Below, in pieces: positions 47,481 to 59,129 of a DNA stretch of 64,000 nt. Position numbers and translations under genes: made by a program. The notes beneath the pieces were generated by a model. That model was not told the origin of the DNA and ran no database searches. It saw only the letters and a list, made by a program, of their open reading frames with translations. How positions within the stretch are numbered: position 1 is the stretch's first letter; each line of letters begins with the position of its first letter. Origin of the DNA: Caprimulgus europaeus (lineage: Eukaryota; Chordata; Aves; Caprimulgiformes; Caprimulgidae); contig OU015528.1 of assembly GCA_907165065.1 (NCBI GenBank), forward strand, positions 71,529,474 to 71,593,473. Reading direction: 5' to 3'.

Positions 47481-50400
47481 CTTGGTTTTAACAAGTGGGC
47501 GGTTTTTAAATTATACTTCTAGTTTTTCAGCAGTGGAGGCTACACAAACATTATCTGTCTGTTTCTTTTTCAAGCTGTAGTAATTTACTTAAGAATAATT
47601 TTTAGATGGGAAATTTCCCAAACTATATACATTCTTTATCTTTTTTTAATTTATTTTTTTCCCTACTTCTTTTCTTCTTCTCCTCTCCTCCTTGTCTTTT
47701 TTTTAAAAAAAGAAAACCTCACTGAGATTAGGATTTACACTCAAGGTATTTTCTGGGCTAAGTTTAGATCAGTATCCTAGCTCAAACTTGAGTGACTCAT
47801 AACCTCTTGTGACCTATTAAAGCTTGCCTTTGGAGAAGAAAAAAAAAAAAGTTTTTTGAAATGTGACAAACGTCATTAGGCATTATACTGTATATTTATG
47901 AAGGTGACTCACACAATATTTTGAATCTCAGAAACAGCAAATGATAGGATGCAGAAGATGAAATAATAAAGCAAGTGCTTTTATTAATTATGGTGCTAAA
48001 AAGACAGACCTGATGTCAGCCCACCACCTTGCTTACACATGCACTATAAAGCTCTGCTTTTGCCAGCAACTGGTTTTTGGTTTTGTTTTAATTATTTTTT
48101 ATTGTAAACCAGTCTCCTTCTCCCAGACAAAATTTTAGTTGGAGAAAGGATAGCAATATTTTCTCAGATCAATTTTCCATTGTTGGTTACTCTCTAGTGG
48201 AGTTACAGGAAAGATGGTAAACTGTGACTAGCTAGCCAAAGATTTTCATTACCATGTTCTGTTTTTACTAGAAGTCTTGGGAAATTCGGGTCACTGGCTT
48301 TGAAATGATAAGTCTATCTCCTCTCACATGACTCCTGCTTGTCAGAATGGATGATTCAGGAGTGGTAGACTCTGCTCAGAACCCCTGATGAAAGATAACC
48401 AGAACAGCAACAGCACAGAAATGATCACAGAACACAGACACTGTATACATTTTTGAACTGAACTCTTGCTTACTTCTTTTTCTTTCCCCTTGTAATAGCT
48501 TAACCAGAAGAATTACGGGTATGCAACAATTTTCTGATTACTAAAATAGATCCTTTAGCTCAGGTAATGCAAGTACTTAATATTTAATGCAGAGTTCTGT
48601 CCATGGCTCTCCCTACCAACCCATGTTATTTATATCATCTGGTTATAGAAATTCTGTCAGCACCATGCCTTTCTGTCATGTTAAGCTCTCTAATAGTGAG
48701 AGCTTATTAACTTGTGCTTTATTAGATTCTGTGCCTTTACAACCAAGTCATTAGGCACAACCATTATCCTAGTCTCCTTTCACTTCTGTTTTAAGATCCA
48801 TCTTCACCATGATACCCATGCTTAATGAGAGTGCTTAAGTAGACAGGCTGCAAGTGATTCATTTGTATCTCTTGTCCACTTGTTTTATGGAATTAAAAAA
48901 AAAAAATCTTTAAAGCTTCCAGCTGAATGCTTAGCCAATAGTTTTTGCAATCTTGTGTTCCAATTAGTGTCCCTCAAGTTCAACATCCTTCTTTCACACC
49001 ACTTTCTGCAAGCCCCAATGTGCATTGTCGTTGTCTCGACTGTAGTGATTTTAAGACAAGGAATGTTTCTGGTTTATGTTCATACAATTATCAGCACAGT
49101 GAAGGCTCTGAACTAATTGGGGCCTGTGGCTGCTACTTGCTTACTGCTAATAAACATTATATACACATCCACACAATTTGGAGAGGTTAGTGAGGAGATT
49201 CTGCTTTTGTATTGTTGCTTATTTTTGCCACTACCGCATAGTTGTTTTATAGTACCTCCATTAATAGGCAAATGCAATGCTCAGTTCAAGATGTAGCAAG
49301 TATTCACTTTTAGAGAACTCCATATTCAGACTCATCTAGCGCAGATTTTGTTTAGAAAAGCTGACATTAGTGGAGTATACATTGAAATTTTCTTTAGTAA
49401 AATTAATGGAAGAACTTCCTGGAAAACTGATTTTTTTTTCCTTCATTTTTACCTTTAAATATAAGAATTTATATAGATTTTTGCTAATACTCTGATCTCA
49501 CCCTGGTATCACACTGAAACGTTCATTAACTTGAATAGCTTTAGAGAGGTTGTATTCTGATACGAGTAAAAAGAGGCAGCGTCTGACTTAAAAATAATTC
49601 TTGAATCATTCTTGCTCTTGTTTCTATTCCATTTGACAGTCTTCACTGAGGTTCTTCAACTTAGTGTGGCAGATCAGACTACACTAATAAAACCCTCTCA
49701 GAGGGCAAGGGGAAAAGGGTCTAATGCATGTGTAACATCATGCTTTTCTGCTGATGATTTTATGCACTCAGTCCTGGTTAAGAAATTGTTCATGACCATA
49801 GCAATGCTTCTGGAAATTAGTAAAATCTATTGGTACATGAAATCCTACTTTAGAAGTTGTGCCTTACAGATATTAAAAATGAATCTGTCATAGAACCATG
49901 AGTGGAGCTTTTTGCAAAGCATTTGTTTGATGTATAGTTGCTCCCTAGAGAGAAGAATATCCAAGAATGAGCTCTGAGTAAATGATTACACTTGGCACGT
50001 CCTAGACTAATGTCAAAGCTTTGCAGGCTCCAAGGGGGAGTTCTGCTTTGACAAACCTAGTTCTAGTGCCTTTTCCCTACAATGGATTCAGGGAATTTGG
50101 AAATATATGAAAAGAATATATCAGTGCAATGATGCCTACAATAAGCAGAAGGCATTTGTTAGCAGGCAACAGAAAAAGAACAAACAAGCTCGTTACAGTT
50201 TTCTTAGAAATTTGCTTTGTTTTTTCACCTAAATGTATCTATACATCAATCTCTCTAGCAAACAAAGAAAAATACTCCAGTTGAACTCTGTCAATACAAG
50301 ATTATCTTGAAGTGTATTTTCAGAGTAAAGTGTGTTATTATTTGTATTTGTTGTGTGAATGTAGGATGCTCAGCCTAAGGTGCATTTGTGACGGGAGAGA

Positions 50401-50936
50401 TGGGTCTGACAGCTCACTTTCGAGTCCTGCAACTTTCAAGGGGAAGAAGTCCATATTTTGCTCTGGGATACCTTCCATTGAGTCAACCAAAGTAAACACT
50501 GCTCGGGGGTGCATATTTCCAGCTCACTGAAATACTAAATGGAAGCACCTGGTGGGTGAATTGTTTAATGGAAGCATAATTGATCATTGGGAGTGATGCC
50601 TGGCCAAGCCTCATTGTGCAGGAGCTGGTAGTTAATTACTCAGGCAGGCTGGGGGCAGTTGTGCCTGTGTAGATGACCTGCCTGGGGACTTATTTCTCTG
50701 GAGTTGCCTAGTGACGCGAAGCAGACACTTGTACTCTCATGACACTCTCTAGCCTCTTCTCTCCTCACAAGAGGCCACTGGGAAGACTATATGATTCTCT
50801 CAGAGTGCAACACAGGCCCATGGAGAGAGAAAACAGATAAATAGCCCCAGAAATATTGGGTGTCGCAGCTCTCGGATGTAGAGAATCTCTGTATGTATGG
50901 ACATAAGGTGTTAGTCCCAATTAGTTCTGCTGCGTG
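47481..50936. other. Unannotated AT-rich sequence
   Basis: No gene supported. A T/C-rich run at about 47638-47705 is followed by an A run. Open frames up to 93 codons (49612-49893) have no recognisable content. Confidence 0.5.
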
Positions 50937-51203
50937 TCATAGAATGGTTTGAGTTGGAAGAGACCTTTAAAGTCCAACCCCCCTGCAGTAAGCAGGGACA
51001 TCTTCAACCAGATCAGGTTGCTCAGAGCCCCATTGAGCCTGACCTTGAATGTTTCCAGGGATGAAGCTTCTACCACCTCTCTGGGCAACCTGTTCCAGTG
51101 TTTCACCACTCTCCTTGTAAAAAAAATTTTTCCTTATATCTAGTCTAAATCTACCCTGTTCTGGTTTAAAACCATTACCTCTTGTCCTATCATTAAAGGC
51201 CCA
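50937..51203 (-). mobile_element. CR1 LINE 3' end, 5'-truncated, minus strand
   Basis: The 3' terminus is at the left ('tcatagaatggtttgagttg'). It continues with 'ccaacccccctgcagtaagc', 'gatcaggttgctcagagccc', 'gggcaacctgttccagtgtt' and 'tctagtctaaatctaccctg'. The minus-strand frame at 50921-51109 encodes [20 protein letters not shown], the conserved CR1 ORF2 C-terminus. The 5' truncation is near 51203. It belongs to the same octamer class (TCATAGAATGG start) as the copy at 5891. Confidence 0.95.
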
Positions 51204-54200
51204 ATGTGTAGATTAAAAACCTTGACCCAAAATGCTGAGTGCCTTCAGTGCCCATTGAATTTCCTTCCATGGCAAGTGGCACACTGGCAGGGTGACCCGT
51301 GGTGTCTTGCAGAATGTGACCAAAAGTGGATATCTAACTAAGATCCATTACCAGAACTCCTCCAGTCTGGACAGATTAGCTCCAGAACTGGGATCCAAAC
51401 ACTAAGGAAGTGACGGTAATGTTCCCTGGGACAGTCAGTCTGATAAGTAAAGATGCCTTTGTGTTCCTGGGATTATTTACTTTTTAAAAAAAAACCCAAA
51501 AAAACTAGCTCCTCATATAAAAATATGTAATTTATCTTGGAAGAAAGGAGCTCAGCTTTCTTAATCTGAGTGTGTTCTAGCTTTTTTTTTTTTTCCATTT
51601 TCAAATTAAACTCTACCAGTGTTAGTCTGAAATACTTGGATAGTATTCACAAATGATTAAAGAATAAGAACTTATGAAGAAAGAACCTGTTTAATTTAGG
51701 GGAAGAAAATAGATCTTGTAAAACATCTTTTAAGAGAAAGTTGTTTTTCTTAGAAGCAAAAATGAATACAGGAATCTGCTATCAAGTATAAACTGCAGAC
51801 TACAAAGGCAACAAAGTGGTTCATATGTCAAACTCTAAAAATGTGGTCCTGGGAGCCTGGCTTAATAGCTACTTAGTTTTAGACTCTGTGGAGATCTTAT
51901 GTTTTCCAAAATTTTTCATAATATCAGAATTAAACTTTTGCATGAAAATAAGAGTTACACTTCACCTGGCAGGTGTTCTTCTACAAGTGAAATAATAATA
52001 AAAAAAGAACATTTACTGAAAATACCTGTGTTGTAATAGTTTCCTTTCAGCATGTTATATCTACTCTTAACATAAGTTTTCAGAAGTGTTTGGCTGCTAC
52101 ACTGTCTGTCTTTGCATGAGCACTTACCCATTCTAACCTGTATGCAAAAATGAGCTTGCAAATGCAATTTAAAAAATATGTTTTTAGTGCTGTACACTGA
52201 TAATGTCATGTGGTATTAATTTATTCCGGAAACATTTTCAGTCAAAAAGTGTATGCAGATATTTTCATCCTAACTCGTCCTTATTAAGTTGAATAATTTG
52301 TTCATTACAGTTGGGAGAAGAGTAAGTTGTAACATGATAGCAAAATAGGTTTTTTCTCAATATCTGAAGAAAGATGTTGATTTCTACTTGAAGTACTTGC
52401 ACACATCACTTATAGACTTGAATGTTGATGAAGCATTGTATGCATTTGTACTTCCTTGATTCATTCTCCCTGTGCCTGATCTAAAGCCTGATGAATTCAG
52501 TGTTTGCTCTCATTTTAGATCAGGTTCTTTTTCTTTTTGTCATCTTTGTCTACCCCTTAAATATTAAGACTGAATGTATCCTTTCTCACTAGTTTCCCCC
52601 AGCTGAGCAGGTGCTCAAAATGTTCAACTGTAACTGCTGTTGTTTTTTTCATTAATTAGGCCACAGCAAAATCTATTAATCTTTTTTTTTTTTTTTTCTT
52701 TTTAACAAGAGTGGGCCAGAATCATGCATTTGTTCTTAAAGGATATGTCCATTTTCCATGCATGAATGCACTATGCAAAGCTTTGCCTAGCACATGTCAA
52801 ACACATTTTTCTCATCTAGTAGAATAACTAAATCACAATAACTTGTAGGAACAACAATTTATTTTTTTTTAGATTAACTAATATCTTTTTTTGAAAGAAA
52901 AGATTACAACAATTGTATGTATAGAAATTCTTACACACTGAAGAAAGTAAGTGTATCTCGTGAATAAGAATTTTTAAAAATTTGACTCTTTGTAAAATAA
53001 ACTTTATTGGCATTTGGATTTCTACTGGACATTGAAATTGTGATTTCCTTGAAGATAATTCCTACATGTGTAAGTTCAAATATTAATCAAATTCCTATAT
53101 CAGTTTTTAACTTCAGCACCCAAAGCTGTATAAGTGTGCTAATGAAATTGCTATAAGGAACCATAAGTACAGAAGTATTGGCAGGGTTAGACCATTAGGT
53201 TATATAGCATTTTGGCCTATGACAATTTGAAAATATAGTAGTTAGTTTCTCAAAGCATTGAAAATATCATTGTGCATTTACTAAGCTTTTTATTTTCATA
53301 TTCTTCAATAGCATGTTTTATTACAATCTTGTTATCTGTGGCATTTTCACTATGAAATGCAGTCTTTGCTGATAAATAGGCTCTCACAGTTTTTGACACA
53401 TTTTATTGTCAGTGGAGAAGCCTAAGAGTAGAATCTGCTTCTTCTAATATTTGAACTTCTTGATGTCAGTGATCATTGCAGTATTTTGCTGGGTTGATTT
53501 GGATTAGAGTCTGATGTTTGGGAGAAAATAGGTAAGAGTTCCCAGAAAAAAATTAGATGCAAATAATAATGCCATCACTTCAAATTCATAGTCCTTTACA
53601 AATCTGAGATGTTAACATAAAGAAGCATGAGGTTCTCCACTGATTTAATTCTGCTAGTGCTAGAAAAATAGATATACATAAGTTTGCAGATTTGTAGGTA
53701 GCAGGGAGATTTTTTGCTTCAATGCAGCTTCAGGGAAAAGTTATATATAAACACTGTATGATCTGTTCATATTTCCTGCTGAAACTCAGATTGCTGACAT
53801 CAGTAGTTGTTGGAATTGAAACTTCTACAGTAAAAGCTGCACTGCAACAGTAGAAAAGCACTGCAGCAGTGAGAAGGAGGGATGAAATCAGGAAAATGTG
53901 GAGCACTCAGTCTCATGCCTCTGAAAGTAGTGAAAAGACTTCCACAGATCACAAGTGAGTGGTGAATCAGGGACTGAGAAAAAGATTTTGGTATAAGGAG
54001 AGGAGGGTAAGAAGAGAGAGAGCAAGTGTCAAGCCACTGGGCTAAGGGTGTGAGCTCAGAACCTTCCCTGTCTCCAGTGGCTTACCTCTATGTGTGTTGG
54101 TATGTGCATGTGACTAAAAGAGTAAGTTTTCATTCAGATTTATAAGTATCGGTTGATTTTAACCCATATTTGAATACAGACAAGGTTTTCTGCATTTTGG

Positions 54201-57200
54201 ATGTAAACATCAGTTCATTCACTACAAGTGCTGATTCCTATATTTTGGTTTGATTTTTCCATTCTTACTTTAGAATAAAATTAACGAGGACTAATTTTTC
54301 AGCATCTGTTTATATAAGATAAGTGACAGATAACTGCTTGCCTATCAATGAATGTTAAAAAACATAACTCTAGATTCTAAGCCCTGATCGGGGATAGCTG
54401 CTGAGCAGATGTTTTCTCTGTCTGGGAGGCAAGCTAGAAAAGAATCTAATTCTGGGAGCTGTGCGAATTATTTATGTCCTCCAGCATATTTTATGCAGTT
54501 CTTGAATTAGATGACTCAGTGTTAAGTCTGCTTGGAGATAGGGCTTTAATGTAGATGGCTCCTTGCTTCATTAAGCAGCCTGTGATCCTACCTACCCTTG
54601 TGCAGAGGAGAGCTGTGAGAGGGTCTTTGGTGTGTTTGCATCTGGGAGGCTGCTGGATACTGGAATAATGTATGTAAAAGGCAGCTGGAAAGCTAGTTCC
54701 ATATCTTGATGTTTCTGGGTGAATTGAGCCCAAGAAAGCTTTGATTTTGTAGAAACAAGGGAAAAGGATTATTTCCTGAAGGTTTAAGAACACCTAAATT
54801 CCTCAGCTGATGCACTGGAGAGTTAATAAGTTGTTCGGACACTGGTAGCATAGCCTTAGTTTTTGCTCCATGTTATGTAGCATCCTCTGTATTCTAGGTG
54901 AAGGTGAAGGAACAGCTGCTACAGAACATCCTTGAGCCCATGAGAAAAAATTGAGAAACAGCTGTAATTGTCCCACGGTAATTAAAAACAAACAATGAAA
55001 AGAAAAGAAGCCTCAGAAAAATCTTAGTTTTATCAAAAAAACCCAAACCTCTGAAGTACTGAAAAACGTTTTCTGGAAATGGTACTATTTTGATGCAACA
55101 TGTCAGATATTTCTTTTTCTGAAGAAAAATCACAACTGTGAAAGGTGTTTTTCACAGCTATGGCAATAAAATGGAAATCTATCAATTCATCATTAAAAAG
55201 TGGGCAGATCAAAATGTTTTACTTATTCCACGCTCCTATTTAAAAACAAAACAAAACAAAACCCAAAACCAAACCAAAACAAAACCCCACAACTGGTTGT
55301 ATTTCTGCTTATAATGGAATTTTATCTTTCTCTGCAATTGCCTGGCATTCTGGTTTCAGTTTGGCTCTGTTTTGTTTGACTTCCTAGAACAAACAGCTGA
55401 AAGATAGAAACAGTGAGTTTGACTTGAAAATGATATTGAGTTCACTGTTCACTGCAAGTTTTATGTCCACCATACGTGTGAGAAAATGTTTCCTTGTCTC
55501 TTTGGTTTATTGGGGTTTACCACATATTTCAGTGCTGGTTGCAATAAGCAAACCCTTAGCTTTGTTTTGAGAGCAGAGAGACCTCCAAAGTGCTGTGAAG
55601 AATTCATGACCAGCTGAGAAATGAGAAAGAGCCTTGCCAATGCTTTCAAAATAACACCTCATTTTCCGTTTTTCCTAAATGTAAAAAAGATTGTTACAGA
55701 CACTGTAGTGAGGGTACCTACTGGGGATGATCATTTGAGGATAAGTTGAGCCTTCATCTTTATTAATATAGTTATTAATACAGAATGATTGCAATTACTC
55801 TTTCTGAAAAGGTTTTATTTGGTTAATGAAATCCAGGAATAGTGTTCCCTAACAATGCCCTAGGGATACTTTGAAATGATAGTTGTGCCTCAAATGCATT
55901 ATTCTTAAAGTAAAATTACCTCCATGTATTTTTTTTATATTTGGTGTAAATGAAGCAGCTACTGAATAAATTGCAGCTGCTAGTTTCCTAACAGGATTAA
56001 AATTCCTTTCATTAAAAAAGCTGATTTCTAATAAATGGAGCCTCTGAAAAAAATATTAAAGGATTAATTTTCAAAATATGAAATGTTCTACTTCTCAATA
56101 ATGCTGTGCCAAAAACAGATCTTGAATTAAATAACAAATTTTAAAAATTTTGTCAAAAGGGAAACAAACAGGGTCCTGAGAAGCTTCAGTGTGGTGTTTA
56201 CCAAAACATGTTTGAACTACTGGACTATTAGACAAAGGTTACCATAAGAGACCACACCACTGTCATCTTGTAGCAGACTAAACTGCTCTAGGAGCACCAG
56301 CTATGAGGAATGAAGAAGAAAAACTGCTTATTCTGTGTACCAGGTCTAGGAAACATACATAGCACAGACACTCCCAAATGTAGGTGTCTTGTCTGATAAA
56401 TATGTATGGAGCTAGAGCATTTAAGTACCTCTCACATTATGGATCATCTAAATAGGGGGTTAGTATAGGATATTTTTATTTGCAATCAGGCAGTGTTTGG
56501 ATGTCCAAGAGAGGTGGAAGCAAAACAGAACAGAAATTTTCTGATTAATAGTGGGCTTATAGAAAGATGAAATATTAAAATCCGAATCTTAAAGCCTGAG
56601 GTCCTTTTGGTACCATCTCTTGTGAAAGGTGAAGGTTGAGAACTAACAAAACAAGGACCATCTACTCAAAGGCAGGAGTTATACAATGCAATCTTTATAA
56701 TCTCTGTTCAAGTTGGCATGCCAGAAATGGGTGGAATAATAGCACTTTTTATCTCACAGAGGATAATGTCAGAACTGAGAGAGTACATATATTAAAGATT
56801 TTAAAAGCTCAGATATTAAGTTAATAACAGGAATTTAAAATTGCTCCAAAATTAGTTGCATCATTTGGCAAATATGAACTGGTGAGGTGACTGAGGGAGT
56901 GGCAGTATCACATCATGTTCACAGTGACCAGTCTATATAGATAAAAATAAAGGCTAGAATTAAGCATTTTATTTATTGAAGTGTAAACATCCATGGTAAA
57001 CCTAAAAATAATCTGAGTGGCTCCTTTCAAGCTTCTTTATCTTAAACTGTGTGGTGTTGCCTTCAGTGACCATCCTGTATAACTATATTTGATTTGTGAT
57101 TGTTTTTTGTTACAGAGCTTACATTTTGTTTTTCAGAGAACCTGCGGTGCTGAAAGGGAAAATGAAGAGCTGACCCAGAAGGAAGAACTAAAATTCAAAG

Positions 57201-58486
57201 ACAAATAAGTTGTCTGAGAAATGATCCTGCTGTGAAGTGATTGATATTTCTTGTTTGTATAGCAATGGTGCTAATGAACTCCATACAATATCCCAGCATA
57301 CTTTTACCCACATATTCACTTGAAAACATAAATATGAGCCCATTCAATATCCCTCTTATTAGTGGTGTTATGAGCACCATGCAAATACAAATGTATGGCT
57401 TCCAGAGAGGGGCTGCCCAGCCAAGCTTATGCCTGCTTGCATGGCTAACATGGAAAAACAGAAACTTCGAGGGTGGGATGTAGTGGGTTGCTTATGGATA
57501 GACATTACATTTTGGAATGCCATTTTTTTGTAAAAGGAGTCCAGGGTTCACTAAATGCATTTGGTCAGATGCAACCCATGATCCATGAGTGTCTAATTGT
57601 CCTTGGCTTTTACACACAGGTAGGGAAAAGTTGGTCTCTGTCTAAGAAAACTGTCTAATTAGATAAAGAAGGAAAACTATAGCTTTGTTACTTCCAATGT
57701 ATTCAAAACTTTTGATAAGTAAATAAGACTTGGAAGTATTGTGATATTTATTTAAACCTTATTCTTCATAGCTATTTTTTTCATTCAATATCTTCTGCTG
57801 ATATTGTCATGGAGACTGAGGCTGTTAAAGTCACACCATCCTGTAATATATACAGAATGAGTATTGCATCTCATAATTTATGAACCCTAGTTTATACAAT
57901 GTCACAGTTCTCACCTCACAAAGCAGAATTATAGCTGTACCTTTGTTGTCAGCTTTGAACTTTGGATATTTACTGAGTATGTCACTGATAAAACCGAGCA
58001 AGAAGGTTCAGTGCTTTAGATTACTTATGCATGTTCAATATTCATCTGTTTAGTCAAGAAAAAACAATCCATTGCAGTGGGTTTATTTTGGTTCTAATAA
58101 AGAATACAGTCTGAATAAACTCAGTGCATGGAACAACAATGTAATTGACAGCTACATAATCAGTCTAAAGTGTGCTCACTAGAATGGGTCGAATTCCTTT
58201 GGGAATCTGGATGAGTTCTGTACGGATTCTGCACTCAGTGTTTTGCCACTTTGCATCACAGAGCCTGAAATCTATTATTTTACATAAAGAGAAAAATGAC
58301 AGAAACTCGTGTTGCCAGTCTCCATCTGTGAACCATAACACAGATTTATATCTTTAATGAAAACAAGCAAATACAGTTTTGGAAGTCCAGCACTCACAAA
58401 CACATGTATAGAAGCAGTTGCTTTTGTGAGTAACCTCTGCAATTTCAATCAGATGGAACACAGTCCAGTTCTAATAGGGGCAATTG
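51204..58486. other. Unannotated AT-rich sequence
   Basis: No gene supported across 7.3 kb. Contains T runs near 51580 and 52681-52697, an (AAAAC)-like run at 55240-55290, a hairpin-capable inverted repeat at 55136-55157 and an exon-like segment at 57137-57208 described in the findings. Confidence 0.5.
55240..55290. repeat. A/C-rich simple repeat (AAAAC-like)
   Basis: AAAAC units followed by AAAACCC and AACC variants, about 50 bases. Confidence 0.8.
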
Positions 58487-59129
58487 TGTTGGGTTGGTGT
58501 GTTTAGGGGGGCAGTTTTTGGTAGCGGGGGAAGGGGATATAGTGATGGCCCCTGTGAGAAGCTTTGAGAAGCTCCCCTGTCTCCAAGGCAGACCTGCATC
58601 CAGACCTGGCTGACCCAATCAGCAACAGAGAAAGAGGAGAGAGGAGGAGGAGGGGAGGAGACAGAGAACTTCAGACACCCAGGTCAGCAAGAAGAGTAGG
58701 GGGAGGTAAATGGAGCCCCCTGCAGTCTGTGAAGGTTTAACAGCAGAGAAGATACCCACGTGTGGGTCATGCAGGACTCCACACCAGAGCAGGAGGCTGT
58801 GCCCAAGGGCAGCTGTGACTGTGCTGAGAGCTTGTGACAGAAAAAGAAGACCCCAGAAACCTCATGCCAGAGCTGGGGGAGGAAGTTTGCTGGATAGGAG
58901 ACCTGTCTCCAGCCTGTGGACATCCCCATGCTGGAGCTGCGAGCTGTGCCTGAAGAGGTCTGTGACTCTGTGGGAAACTTGCATTGGAACACTTTGTTCC
59001 TGGACTCTTTTAGCTCATGGGAGGGACCTCGTGCTGGAAAGAGCATCATAGATGAACTGAATGAACCCCCATTCCCTGTCCCCCTGTGCTGCTGGGAGGG
59101 AGAAGATAGAGAAATCGGAAGCAAAAAGT
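58487..59129 (+). mobile_element. Solo LTR of an avian endogenous retrovirus (family A), 3' part missing
   Basis: It opens TGTTGGGTTGGTGTG and shares with the 42080 copy 'gctcccctgtctccaaggc', 'gacccaatcagcaacagaga', 'agagaacttcagacacccag' and 'gaacccccattccctgtccc'. It also shares 'gagaaatcggaagcaaa', after which similarity stops. The U5 end present in the other two copies (poly(A) signal and 'ggtgagtgatctccc'-type segment) is absent, so this copy is truncated or deleted at about 59129. Frames at 58684-59173 on both strands are translations of LTR sequence and not genes. Confidence 0.85.
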
